Source of the DNA: Melampsora larici-populina 98AG31 | Lineage: Eukaryota; Basidiomycota; Pucciniomycetes; Pucciniales; Melampsoraceae | Assembly (NCBI RefSeq): GCF_000204055.1 | Contig: NW_006768832.1 | Span: 227,280-291,279, forward strand | Reading direction: 5' to 3' | Length of the DNA stretch: 64,000 nucleotides | In this document: in pieces, positions 1 to 11,011 of the stretch | Layout of the letters: each line of letters opens with the position of its first letter | Position numbering within the stretch: the first letter of the stretch is position 1 | The notes under the pieces: model-generated | What the model was told of the DNA's origin: nothing | What the model saw: only the letters and a program-made list of their open reading frames with translations | Databases searched by the model: none | Translations under genes and position numbers: made by a program

Positions 1-2552
1 CTAGGCTCTGATAGTAAGTAATCATTGTGTTTGGTTGAATGGGCGGGATATTCAAACCACTAGTATTGAAAGCCCTCCAACGACCAGAAAGATTGTTGTA
101 GTTCTTTGAGCCGGCCTTGATATTTCCTAGTTCTTTCATTGTGTCGCGGAAGAGATACTTTGTGGTACCCAAAAGTGCCACATGGAGGACCTCGACTGGA
201 GTATCTTTGTGACCGTCAAATCCTACAAAAAAATTTCTATGGCTCAGCTTCTTCCAACTGAAAGCAAAGTATAATGAGAGAGACTCACCTTTGAGTCTCA
301 ACATGGGATTGAAGATATGTTCTCCATGTTGAGCATTGATGTCTTGACAGAGTTTCTCCACTTCAGAAGGAGGGAGAGACTCATGGGCTACTTGAACATT
401 TTTCTGGAAAAATTTGTTCATAGGATCTCGAACTCCAAAGTCACGGCTCATCTTTTCAACTCGAGTTTTAGTGTTGCGCTGTTGAGATGTGTTCCAAATT
501 TCCTTGGTCCATCGTCTAGTCTGGTCCCAATCTCGGCCCGGTAATAGGCACTGCAAAGTTCATTCAGTTTTTCTATCTGGAAGAAAGAAGATTGGCCTCA
601 TACCTTCTCTCCATCTTCATCCAGGCCAAGAAAGTCTCTGACAAAATTTTCTGATTGTTTGTCAGCCTGCTTTGCTACATGTAGATCACACATCCGACAT
701 GGTGTGAGGGTGTTGGCCGGGTTGAGTGTATTTGAAATCTCTGCGTGCATTGGAGAGTCCCCCAGGTGAAAAAGAGACACCGCCATTACCAAGACTTCTT
801 CACCCAGATGTTGGTCATAACAAAAGAAGCCATTTGTTCCATAATCACTAGAGGAAGCAAGTGCATGTTAATTACCCAAGTAGACCCATTTCAACAACAA
901 GAACACCTCACTTTAGATCATCAACAACCTGATCAAATAGCTCCAGGGCTGTCGCACAATTTGAAGTGGCCAGGAAATGGATGTTGAACTCCTGGTTTGA
1001 TAGATCAGATGGTAAGCCCGCCAGGGTAAAGTAGATACTCATGTGTTTGTTCCACTTTTTGGATACATTTCCTGAAGTGTCGTCAGAATAAAGAGCGAGA
1101 GGAACATGGCGGATCATTTTGCCTTGTGCCTTGGCTCGCCACGGGTCTTCAATTGGATTGGATGGTACTGTTGAATGTTCAGATTCTTTCAGGACAATGA
1201 TTCACATTAGCTCTTGAGTACATTTAGTTCACAAATTGATATGATTGGTGACACATCGACTTACGATACATATGATTCCCACAAACGGTTTTCAGAAGAA
1301 CTCCATTCTCCACCTCAATATGTCCAAATGATCGCCAGAAGTCTTTGCAAGGAATTGTGAATAGCATGTCAGAGTCAAAAGCGGAATCTTGAGGAATGAT
1401 CACTTTGAGATGAGACCGGCGAAGAGGATCGTGTTTGACTATTGCTGGTAGACACTTGGCCATAAGACGACCATCCTGTTGGAAGAAGAAAATAGGTACT
1501 ACAAGCTGCTGAGTCCTCAGTTGAACTGGCTCGTAGATGTAGTAGTGGACATTGTCGGATGATATCATTTGAACACGTAGATCAGGAGGGTAATCTTCAC
1601 GCCACTTTTCACATTGCGATAGCCGGTTGATTGGCCCATCGATGGTGAGCTCGGGCACATATACCAAATAGGGGCTGACCAAGGGGTTTGCCAACTCCTG
1701 TGAGCGCAAATACTTTAGCTATGTCTCCAATAGTCAGAGTGAGTAAAGCTGGCTCACGTTACTTATGATGAATTTGACATCCAAACCAAACAGTGGATTC
1801 CCACATGGACTAATCCTTTCCCGTATATCAAGACCCATTTTTTTCTTCAATCTTTTGACAAGTGCCCTCAGAGTGCCCCAATCTGGCAGAGTGACTCCCA
1901 GAATGCGCAGGAGGGACCGTATTCACTGGTATTGGACACGCGAGAGGAGGTTCTGGTTTGAACCAATCATGAGCAAAGCTACCACATGCTGTCACAATTG
2001 AAAACAATCAATGAGTGTCTAGAGATGCAGTATACTTGAGCTACTTACCTCTTTCTTTTTGAAGGGGTACCATTTGGCTGACTCCTCAATTCTAATGCCT
2101 GAGAGCTCGTGGTCCAACAATTCCTCGTAGACAGCTTCATCTTCAGCATTGTCAAGTCCTGTGGTCAGTGCATCAAAGGCATCACGGAGCTTATGAAAAT
2201 CCATCTGGCTGTCTGAGTCATCTGATTCATATCCATCCTTGTCTGTTTGGCCAAAGGAGCGGAGGAATGAAAGTGGTGAAGGTGGGACCGATTGTGATTC
2301 GGAAAGATGGTCATTGTCTTCAAAGTAGTGGTTCAGGTTGATTGCTGGTGGTGTTGGTGATCTCTCTGCAGGGGTCGGATACTGCTGACGTAGGGCTCGG
2401 TCTTCTGCTTGTCTTGTGAGAAACTGCTCTGAGGCATGTATGTGCGCCGGTGAAGCAATGTGAGCTTCATACAATTTCATAGTTCGGCTTTGGGTGCAGA
2501 CATTACATCGATACCTTAAAGGGCTCTTGCTTTGTTCAACAATGACTGTCAT
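1..2552 (-). pseudogene. Transposase-like protein of a basidiomycete-expanded family, damaged and cut by the window edge
   Basis: Seven minus-strand exons can be followed: about 2552-2049, a second near 1985-1768, then 1710-1265, 1180-905, 860-598, 560-290 and 226 to the window edge. The first exon has a C-x2-C pair followed by histidines near residues 18-38 (a C2H2-like finger) and an acidic middle. The fourth has the run LYSDDTSGNVSKKWNKH, the fifth GEEVLVMAVSLFHLGDSPMH with a later CRMC, and the last FDGHKDTPVEVLH. I know these blocks as recurring in large transposase-like families of rusts and mushrooms; I do not assign a named superfamily. The second exon contains an in-frame TGA at 1923-1925, within a stretch that otherwise translates well on both sides, so this copy is probably dead. 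Exon borders are by eye. It is not a host gene by appearance; the high-copy family suggests a mobile origin. Confidence 0.6.
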
Positions 2553-3447
2553 GAGTTGAGTGTCAGTTCAGCTTTCATTGACATTCAGATGTGATTGAAA
2601 TAAGACTTACACCGTGGTAGATCATTCATGGTTGAGAATGAGCGCGCACAAATGATAAGGTGGCTGTGGTGAGGTGTGTTTGGGACAAAGTTCTTTTGGG
2701 AATCAAGTGAAACCACCGATGTCCGTGGTGGACATCTGGTGGCGGTCTGTTGGCCGCTTGCACGCGGATTTCCGGCCGGATGAGGCCGGAAACATGATGC
2801 CCGCCTGCAGGCCGTCAGTAGGCAGCCTGCAGGCGAGTCCGCGATCTCAAATCTGACCTGGCCATCGCGTTTGGCTCGCTGGCCTCAAGATCGGCTGCAG
2901 CCCGCTTCTAAATGGCCTGCGAGTCGGTCTTGAGGCCGAATCTCGACCTGACCAATCTCAGACGGCGTCAGGCCAAAATCTGACAGAAAGCCCTTCCGTG
3001 GTGTAAGTCCCTCGCTCAAGCCTCGGGCCTTTGGCGCGAAGGAATTTGTTAAGTTTGCTTTGTACAGGCCGCTTCATCGGCCATTTCCGCGCTTTTTCTA
3101 ACAGATTGAAAATCGAGAATAGGAAAGATTTCCGCAACTGCTTAAGTGTTTGTCCTTATCAGGATCGAATTGAAGGTATTTAACGTTTGAATTTAACTTG
3201 TCATCGTTTGGGATCCCGCATACGACATACTCGTTTCTTTCGTTTCTTTCCGCATCGAGTCAACGCAAGGACCCGATGAACTAAGTTACGATCAATTTGA
3301 ATGATTGAATCGCTCAGAATGGAGATCAACCTTTTGTCAAAAGGTATATATGAGAGGTGCTCCGTGATGAAGTACTTCCGTTCGTTCCTGCTTTGAAATC
3401 TATAAATCTTTCATTCATTACTTTCTCAGAAGTCATCAATTTTCTCA
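2553..3447. other. GC-rich intergenic stretch and peroxidase promoter region
   Basis: No gene is supported here. From 2700 to 3010 the base composition turns GC-rich with many short inverted and direct motifs (GCCTGCAGGC, GGCCG), unlike the AT-rich flanks, which suggests an inserted non-autonomous element with no clear ends. A TATATA box lies near 3345, about 100 bases before the start codon of the first peroxidase gene. Confidence 0.4.
2713..2742. repeat. Short inverted repeat (hairpin)
   Basis: CCACC plus GATGTCC is followed by a 5-base loop (GTGGT), then GGACATC, one unpaired T and GGTGG. All 12 arm bases pair. It sits at the left edge of the GC-rich block and may mark the end of a small inserted element. 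Confidence 0.55.
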
Positions 3448-5724
3448 ATGCTATCATCTGTAATACTACTCATCACCCTGCTTCAGCAGACATGCGCGTT
3501 CCCCCGAATGGTAAGTTGAGCTTCTACAAACACACCTTTCAAAGTATTTACGAGCAAGGACCTCATTTTGGGCCACTCTCAATAGTTAGCGGAGCGGTCC
3601 GGCACGCTGAATGTAACATCTGAACAACAGGAGCTACAATCACGGGGGCTTCTGGACTTGGTACACTTGATACCAAGTGAGTAGTCTGCCTTGATCCATT
3701 GAAGTTGATCACAGAAAACGTATTTCCACTAATGTCACGTCACTTCTAGCTGTACTCAATCTGAAGCCCGTTCTTCCAATTGGTCGTAAGCGAATCCCGG
3801 ATGCCGATCATCCGTTCATGGTCAGTCATATCGACATCCAAGACAAAGTCAATTTCTGAAAAGTCTTGTACCTTCTGGGACATTTTTCTCTCCCTATAGC
3901 CACCAGGGCCGAATGACATTAGAGGTGTAGAAATCGCTATTTGAAATATCATTATACACGATAGTTTCCTGACATCACTGTGTTCAACATCTAGGCGGTT
4001 GCCCGGGTCTCAATATAATGGCAAATTATGGTTATGTCAGTGCCTCATCACTTGATCTTGCATATTGGTACTCTGACAAAACCAAGCTCCCTCAATATCT
4101 CTTCATGTACAGATTTCTCGCAATGGCATCACCGACGCGGGTGAAGTGATGTACGGGATGCAAGAGATGTTAGGATTTTCGTTCGATATTGCTGCGATCA
4201 TCTTAGTGCTAGGCATAAAATCTTCCTTTGATCTCACCACGTAAGGCCCTCTTGTCCGTTTGTTTTGTTAAATTGGCTCAAAATGTTTTCTGGTATAGAC
4301 TCAAAACCTCCATCGGTCGAACAGACTCTAGGACAGATGGTCCCCTATCAGGGCTTTTTGGAACAGCTTCCGGCTTCTTTTCCAAAGCTTCTCATAACAA
4401 GTTCGAAGTCGATGGATCCCTGACGCGCGTTGATGGATATTTTGCGAATGGAAACACCGATCATTTTGATAGCAATCATTGGAAACAATATCGACAACTT
4501 GCCAGTATGATATGTTTTTCTTTGGAAATCTATTCTCAGATTTAATTCTGAGTACATCTTACATCCCCTCAGTTGATCATTTTGGAGGAGTGATGGATTT
4601 CAAATTCGAAGGAGCAGCCAGGTTCATGCAGGTCAGCCTGCAGATTTGACCAGTTGTATCATGTTTTCTACGTACTTGAGAATCAAATTCTGAAGCTCTG
4701 AATCTTTATGCAAATAGTACAAGGAATGTCGTGAAAAAAACCCCGAGTGTACATGGGTGAGCAGAAGCGCCGTTCTGAATCAAAGTATCAAATCGCTTAC
4801 ACGCACTGATAAAATTCCTCATCAGGCTTTGGGAGAACAGTTAGTAACCGCAGACTCTGTGGCCTTTATACTACGAACAATTGGGACGTCTAACCTTCAT
4901 ATAAAACAGGCTTCCACTCTATATAGCTCAGGCTTTTGTATCCGACACGTTGACATCAGCTGATGAGAATGGAAACCTGTTACCTCCCGATGTCAAATCC
5001 GTCGAGACCTTCTTTGGAATAGTTGAAAATCCAGATGGGACGTTTTCACGTGGCGTTGGTAAATTACCACCTGGTCCCGATGGATATTGGTATCGTCGTT
5101 CAGTACCCCTGACAGTGTGTATTGTTTCATTTACCAGATTTTGAAGTACGATGAAGAACTGACCCAAGCACGAATGCCCACACTCCTAGTTCGTCGAGCA
5201 GACCTTGAGTTTAACCCAAACACTTCTTCCTTGTGAGTAGGATCTCATCAAATAATCCCAAGTTTTCTTCTTTGTAGCCATGCAATCGTGCTCTAGATTC
5301 TGATTCATGTTGTTCTGTACAAATTTGAATTCACCTCTAGATCCTGTAAGTGCTTTCCTCAAGATATGGTGTGGGTGACTAGTTTTGTCTTCTGATCAGG
5401 CTTCTCGTTGCTCAATTTCCAACGCCAGGTGGTATTCGGGAGAAACAATGGAAATCTTGGCCATTGGGACGCGGACTTGACTGACCTGCGGAACATTGAG
5501 CAGGCCAATGTTGCTTGTTACATACTTCAACAAGTTAAGTTCTTGAAAACCAATACATATCCGATTCCTCGGGTAAGAGAACTCATAAGATAACTCGGTC
5601 ACTACTGTAGACGCGAGATCCCAAGGACTCAAAACACGCCAATAATCCGGTATTAAATAAAGCTTTAGGTGTCCTGCTTAGCAACACTCTTCAACCCATT
5701 TTTGAACAACTTGGCTGCAATTGA
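3448..5724 (+). CDS. Secreted heme-thiolate peroxidase (chloroperoxidase/UPO-like), copy 1
   Basis: The start codon opens an N-terminal hydrophobic signal segment (LLSSVILLITLLQQTCA). Exons by eye: 3448-3510, 3631-3676, 3750-3820, 3900-3924, 3995-4035, 4113-4240, 4299-4504, 4573-4631, 4718-4756, 4826-4839, 4910-5114, one or two uncertain exons, 5429-5533 and 5611-5724. The fourth and fifth exons give PPGPNDIRGGCPGLN followed by ANYGYISRNG, the proximal heme-thiolate loop of the Peroxidase_2 family, with the Cys as predicted heme ligand. The seventh gives HNKFEVDGSLTRVDG, matching the conserved E-x-D block. Known enzymes have PCP and EHD or EGD; here they are GCP and EVD. Family members use hydrogen peroxide for halogenation or oxygen transfer. 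The protein should be exported. Its tandem twin lies 1.3 kb downstream in the same orientation. The family call is firm; the exons after 5115 and the exact reaction are not. Confidence 0.85.
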
Positions 5725-7046
5725 GAAAACCGGTTTTCTAGGCGGCTGTCATACGCTCGTTTTATTGTTTCTTCTTCTGCATTATTTTATTTCATCAAGC
5801 GTCGTCATGCCCTACGAATCATGTACCACCACAACGTACGGAACCGCATTATTGATGTTTTGAATTCACGCAATCAATCTACATTGTTCTTGAGATTTGA
5901 GACATTCGAAAACCATAAGCAATTTCTCGAGTGCAAAGTCAGATCAAGAATCTTAGGGCTGTAAAGAAACTATGAAGGCACGGTTACCGTAAAAATTGTA
6001 AAAGATGCAACTGAGAATACTTCAACAACAGGAAAGAGAAAATGAAAAACATTCCTACACACAGATATGTCTTTATAAGAGTGCGGTGGAAATTTTGAGT
6101 GGATGGAATCTAATGAGCGCAAATGAAGAACTAACATCACATGGGACTCCATACCTCCAAAGTGCCTTTGAATGTTTCATGCAAAAAAATCGTCTAGGAA
6201 GCGGCGATGATTTTGTGATCCCTGAAAGTGCCTGGCATAACACTACATACAGCGAGACAGAATTTTGGAAAACAAAGAGTTCCACTTGTGAGGGATTACT
6301 ATTAGCTTCAGCTTGAGGCCTTTTGCAACAGAGTGTTCTGTTTAGGCCAAGGATCTGGAGCTTAAGAAGCCGAGAAAAAAAGCTTCCAAAGGTGTGACCA
6401 AGGTTTGATATCAACAGGGGTTGAATCGCACCAGATCGCACCCCCATGTCCCCTCTGCCAAGGAGCAGTTCGGTATATGTGATACTCGGGGCTCAGCACT
6501 TCGTGATGATACACAGAGCCTAGTTTTGAAGTCTTCTCGGAAGATTCTAGACTCCCCTGGTGCCTCATAGGTCCTCAGGAAAATGCACGCAAAAATGTCT
6601 ACACGTATCTGCGTACATCGTGCACTGACCGAAGACATCCAAACGTATTTTATTTCCAGTGATGCCTACCTTGCGCGATCATCGTGACTCAGCGGATCGA
6701 AAAGTGAATACCATGCACACAGCTCTCTGGCCTCATCCGGAATGAATTCGAGAAGCTTCATTGACACTCACATACAACATTGTGCGTATTCCCTTTGGCA
6801 TCGAATTGCATGTTTGCTTGACAGCTGAAGCGCTGGATCAGCATTGTCAAAAATCAAGTCTCCATCGCTGATCGCGAAATCCCTCTCGATAGAGTTATTT
6901 TTCAACTGGTTTTCCGGCATTCCTTCACGGGATGATCTAGAATTTCTGACTATACTATAAGATTGCAATCGATTCAAACATCCGGTCTCCTCACTGCCCA
7001 TAGTTCATTCGCACAGCGTCCATAGCTTCCCAATCCAACTCACAAG
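5725..7046. other. Intergenic spacer between the two peroxidase genes
   Basis: I see no convincing gene. An open frame at 6005-6316 on the plus strand and several overlapping minus-strand frames at 6073-6638 have no recognisable domain and no clear splice structure. The stretch should contain the 3' end of copy 1 and the promoter of copy 2. Confidence 0.4.
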
Positions 7047-9279
7047 ATGTTATTATCGCTATCAATAGTACTTCTGTCTCTGCTGAAGCAGGGTTTTGCT
7101 TTTCACATTGTAAGCCTACTTCTTAACGCCCCTTGCAAGCGAGCCAAGAGCTGACGCGTATTTCTGAAAGTTTGAAACTCGAACCAATCGCGCAAGTCCG
7201 CTGAGCACGCAGGCAACCGACAATCTCCTGAGATCACAAGTTTTGAGTGACTTCATACCGAGTCAGCCCCGTATTTTTCTTCCTTCATTGCAGTCTAATC
7301 ATTCCAGAATATGAACCCACTAACACCGGAGAATTTTAGCTACCCTGGATTTGGGACCTACCATTGCTTCTGGTAGAAAACGAATTCCAGACGATGACCA
7401 CCCGTTCCAGGTCAGTGGCATCATCTCGGCAGGAAAGATGCCTAAATCTCTGACGCGGTTCTTCCGGCTGCGCTCTATCTCTATAGTCTCCTGGCCCAAC
7501 TGACATCAGAGGTAAAATCTCAGAAATAATATTCAAATGATCACGTCGTGTTGATATCACGTTTACAATGTCTGGCAGGTGGTTGTCCGGGCCTCAACAT
7601 CATGGCAAATTACGGTTATGTTGGTCATGCATCTTTCATCTTTGAATGAGAGTATATTGATAGAGCCATGCTTCCATGATTTTTTTCATGTAGATCTCTA
7701 GAAACGGTATCACCAATGTGAGTGAATTGATGTACGGGATGCAAGAGATGTTGGGGTTCGGGCCAGATATTTCAGCGGTCATCGTGGCGCTTGGAGTGAA
7801 AGCCTCCTTCGATCTCACATCGTAAGGCCTTCTATCTATCGGTAAAGTGCTTGTTTATCAGATTAACTAACCTTTGGTCTCTCTTATAGACTCAAAACTT
7901 CCATTGGGCAAACAGACTCGAGGACCGATGGGCCTAACTCAGCACTTTTTGGCACGGCTCCCGGTTTCTTTTCGAAAGCTTCTCATAACAAGTTCGAAGT
8001 GGATGGATCTCTTTCCCGCGTGGATGGGTATTTCGCAAAGGGAAATACCGATCGATTTGACAGCGATCATTGGAAGAAATATAGAAAGCTTGCTGGTAGG
8101 AACCGATCTCATATATTCATCTATCTCAGTCTCTATTTTTATACTAATTTTGATCATTCCAGTCGATAAGTTTGGCGGCTTGACAAGTATTGATTTTGAT
8201 GGAGCTGCCCGATTTGAGCAGGTAAGCATGCAGGAGCTTTATCACATGTACATCTTTCCCTTGATTGATGATTGAAAGCTAAAAATATCAAACATCATAC
8301 AATCAGTATAAAGAGTGCCGCGAAAAGAATCCCCAATGTCAATGGGTAAGCATCTCTTAGAAGATCCCCAAGAAGAGTTAATCAGCACTGACATGCTTCC
8401 TTTTAGGCTGTCGGTGAACAGTTAGTACGAATACATCTGCATCCTTTCATAATGATATCACCTGAGCAACTTTCTACGAACTAGATTTCCACTCTATATA
8501 GCCCAAGCTTTTGTTGGAGACACGATGACTTCGGCCGACGCCAACGGAAACCTATTACCTCCTGATGTCAAGTCTATCCAAACATTCTTTGGTATCATTG
8601 AAAATTCGGATGGAACCTTTTCACGAGGTGATAACAAATTGCCACCTGGTCCAGATGGATTTTGGTATCGTCGTACAGTGCCACTTAGTGTAACTCTTTT
8701 TATCTTGATTATCTGTGAAACTTCAAACATGAAAAATCTTACCTCAACTACCATTATGATCTTGACAGTTACCCCAACAGGCGGCCACCCTGAACAAAAC
8801 CTATCTGGCGTGTCAGTTATTTCCCATTCATGAATAACTCCTGCGCTGTATTCTGATCGTGCCTACCTTGACATATAATATGTTCACATTCACTTGTAAC
8901 TTGTCAATGCGTAGATCCCGTAAGTTCTTCTCGTTTTATTTGACCAGTGAAGAATATAATCCACCTGATTTGATTCAACTATAGGTTGAGTTTGGAAGGA
9001 ACAATGGAACCCTTGGCAGTTGGAATTCAGACTCAGTCGATCTTCGAAACATAGAGCAAATTGGAGCAGCCTGTTACCTACTCCAACAAGTTAAGTTGCT
9101 GGTCCGAACACGGTTGGACACCGTATTTCGCATGGGTGGCCAAATGCTGACACGGATTTGTATTTTAGATACGCAATCCCCAGTACTCAAGATACACAGA
9201 TGCTGCAACTATCAATAAATTGGGTATCCTTCTTAACAACACACTTCAACCCGCATTTCAACAACTTGGCTGTGAATGA
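7047..9279 (+). CDS. Secreted heme-thiolate peroxidase (chloroperoxidase/UPO-like), copy 2
   Basis: This tandem paralogue of the gene at 3448-5724 begins with a hydrophobic signal segment (MLLSLSIVLLSLLKQGFA). Exons by eye: 7047-7109, an unresolved second exon, 7340-7410, 7487-7511, 7579-7619, 7694-7821, 7890-8095, 8163-8221, 8307-8345, 8407-8420, 8485-8689, one uncertain exon, 8985-9089 and 9169-9279. Eleven of these have exactly the lengths found in copy 1 (63, 71, 25, 41, 128, 206, 59, 39, 14, 205, 105), including a 14-base micro-exon. The heme loop reads SPGPTDIRGGCPGLN and the later block HNKFEVDGSLSRVDG. The C-terminus (LNNTLQPAFQQLGCE) parallels LSNTLQPIFEQLGCN of copy 1. The second exon could not be fixed: no splice choice in 7110-7339 is as clean as in copy 1, so the extreme N-terminal region is uncertain. 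Confidence 0.83.
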
Positions 9280-10501
9280 CCTAATCGTGTTCTACCCAAG
9301 CCTCGTATCAATGTACTCTCTATCTTATCATTCAGCGTTTACATTTGTGCATCATCTATGGAGTTGAGGACTCCAGTTCGTTTTCCTGTGTGCATTACAT
9401 CTCTTTCAAATCTCCTTGTTATATTTGTACAACATTCTTCCAGCGGTGTGTCTTCCGTGTCTTCATTGAGCCCTCTTTATCTGAGTTGAGTCAAAGATAG
9501 ATTCGTCATCAAGTGTATCCTTTGTTATCCTTTGTTCTCCTTTGTAATACTAAATTCCTTTGGTTATCGTCACCGTTTTAGGCTGTGTTTCTATTGAAAC
9601 CCATCAGGCTTATCAGCTGTCTGACCAGTACTTTGATATCCTCAGGCTTATTGTGACGTTACTATATGCATACAGATAATGGACTGTTGATGCTTCCTCT
9701 TGAATCTTTCTATATTGCCTATGTTTTCATCTGCTTTTACCAAAAGTGCTTTGTCGGCTTCAAAATAATTTTCTTCGTTTGATTGAAAGGCCTGAAGCTC
9801 AAATGCCCACGTCGCTTCGTTTTCTTTGTGAGCAGAGTCAAATGTAAGGAAAATGGAACGGAATATGCCTGATAGCTAAAATTGAAATCTACGGTCTACT
9901 TCAGAACCCCCCCTGACAAAGATCAAATCTGTACAACTAGTCCTCCATGCATTCCATATCTTGACGATGTACGCGGGCACTTATTTGCGCTCGGGAACAG
10001 CCTAGCGCGTGGTCACTGGCGTGCAACTTCAAGCCATCTAACTTGAGAGGGATACCGATTTGAAAAATTGAATTGATCATCGTATTTTTGAATCCCTATT
10101 CATTCGGCCACTACGAAACATTTGAAAGGAGATGTTGACATGTCTTTTGATTACAAATTAGATTGAAGAATAGAAGTAAAGGAGCTCAGAGTGAGGGTAT
10201 TGAAAGTACTAATTGATTCAAATATCGGCAACGACTCGATACGAATATTCAAAAAGTAAACTCCTGCTCATCATCGCAAAACAAAAACAACAAGAACACA
10301 TTTCAAACAAGAGAATGGAATGGTCACCAAACAAGACATTGAGATAAGGAAATAGATCGAGGAACACGTCGCCTGCCAAGTCACAAGAGATTTGGGAAGA
10401 GTCAAAAGGATTAGATCACTCAAAATACATAATGAATTCGCGCTCAGAAAAGATGAATCGATGGGAAATGAAGGCAGAGATAACATACCAAGATGAAATC
10501 G
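9280..10501. other. Gene-poor spacer
   Basis: No gene, RNA or clear repeat is recognised. The sequence is mildly AT-rich. A minus-strand open frame at 10271-10516 is a continuation of intronic-looking sequence next to the fragment at 10654-11011 and has no recognisable motif. Confidence 0.35.
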
Positions 10502-10653
10502 AGTCGAGTTCTTCAAACTTCACATGTTAAAAAAGGTCGAGGAGGACCAGGAAGACCGCAGTTTGAGGGACCTTCACCTTGAAGCAATTGAAGAGTTTGT
10601 TAGACTGGTTTATGAAATCATGAGAAAGAAGAACTGTAGGAAAGATAACATAC

Positions 10654-11011
10654 CTAGATCAATTTCAACAAATTCAGCTGGAAGGGGGATTGGAGCATCA
10701 AGAGGTTTCGGAAGAGGAGCTACTGGACCGAGGTCGATATCGTTCTCAGGAATAGTTGAACGCTTCTTTGGAAGAGTGTCGTAGCGAGAGTAAAGAACAT
10801 GAGAATGGAAATAAGCCCAAGGAAGAATGATGTACAAGTTTTTAGCGATGAGTTTAAGGATGAACGACTCTGGAACTTTGAAACGAGAGATCTTGTGAGT
10901 GCCAAAAATCAAAAAGATAACAAAGAAGAAGTTCAACGGGAAGTAAACAAAGAGGGTTTTTTGAAAACGAGGACCGAAGATCTTTTTAAAAGTTAACTTG
11001 GGGAGATTCAT
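10654..11011 (-). CDS. Unidentified N-terminal exon with hydrophobic segments
   Basis: An ATG at 11011 opens a frame of about 119 residues ending at a good 5' splice site (GTATGT, reading down from 10653). The product has two hydrophobic stretches, about residues 18-40 (a Phe/Leu/Ile-rich core) and 45-66, then a Pro-rich tail (GPVAPLPKPLDAPIPLPAEF). This resembles the membrane-anchor start of a microsomal or secretory-pathway enzyme, but no catalytic motif is visible. I could not find convincing downstream exons between 10500 and 9280, so it may be a truncated relic or a first exon whose partners I miss. I considered a P450 N-terminus and did not find support. Confidence 0.3.

Noticed and set aside
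1..2552. Assignment to the Plavaka or KDZ transposase families
   Set aside because: The visible blocks (DDTSGN, FDGHKDTPVE) do not match the signatures I can recall for those families, so only a general transposase-like call is given.
6005..6316. 103-residue open frame between the peroxidase genes
   Set aside because: No domain, no splice context, overlaps similar frames on the other strand; chance frame is the simplest reading.
10271..11011. Cytochrome P450 N-terminus on the minus strand
   Set aside because: The membrane-anchor-like start is suggestive, but no P450 motif (ExxR or heme-binding Cys loop) appears downstream, so no family was assigned.
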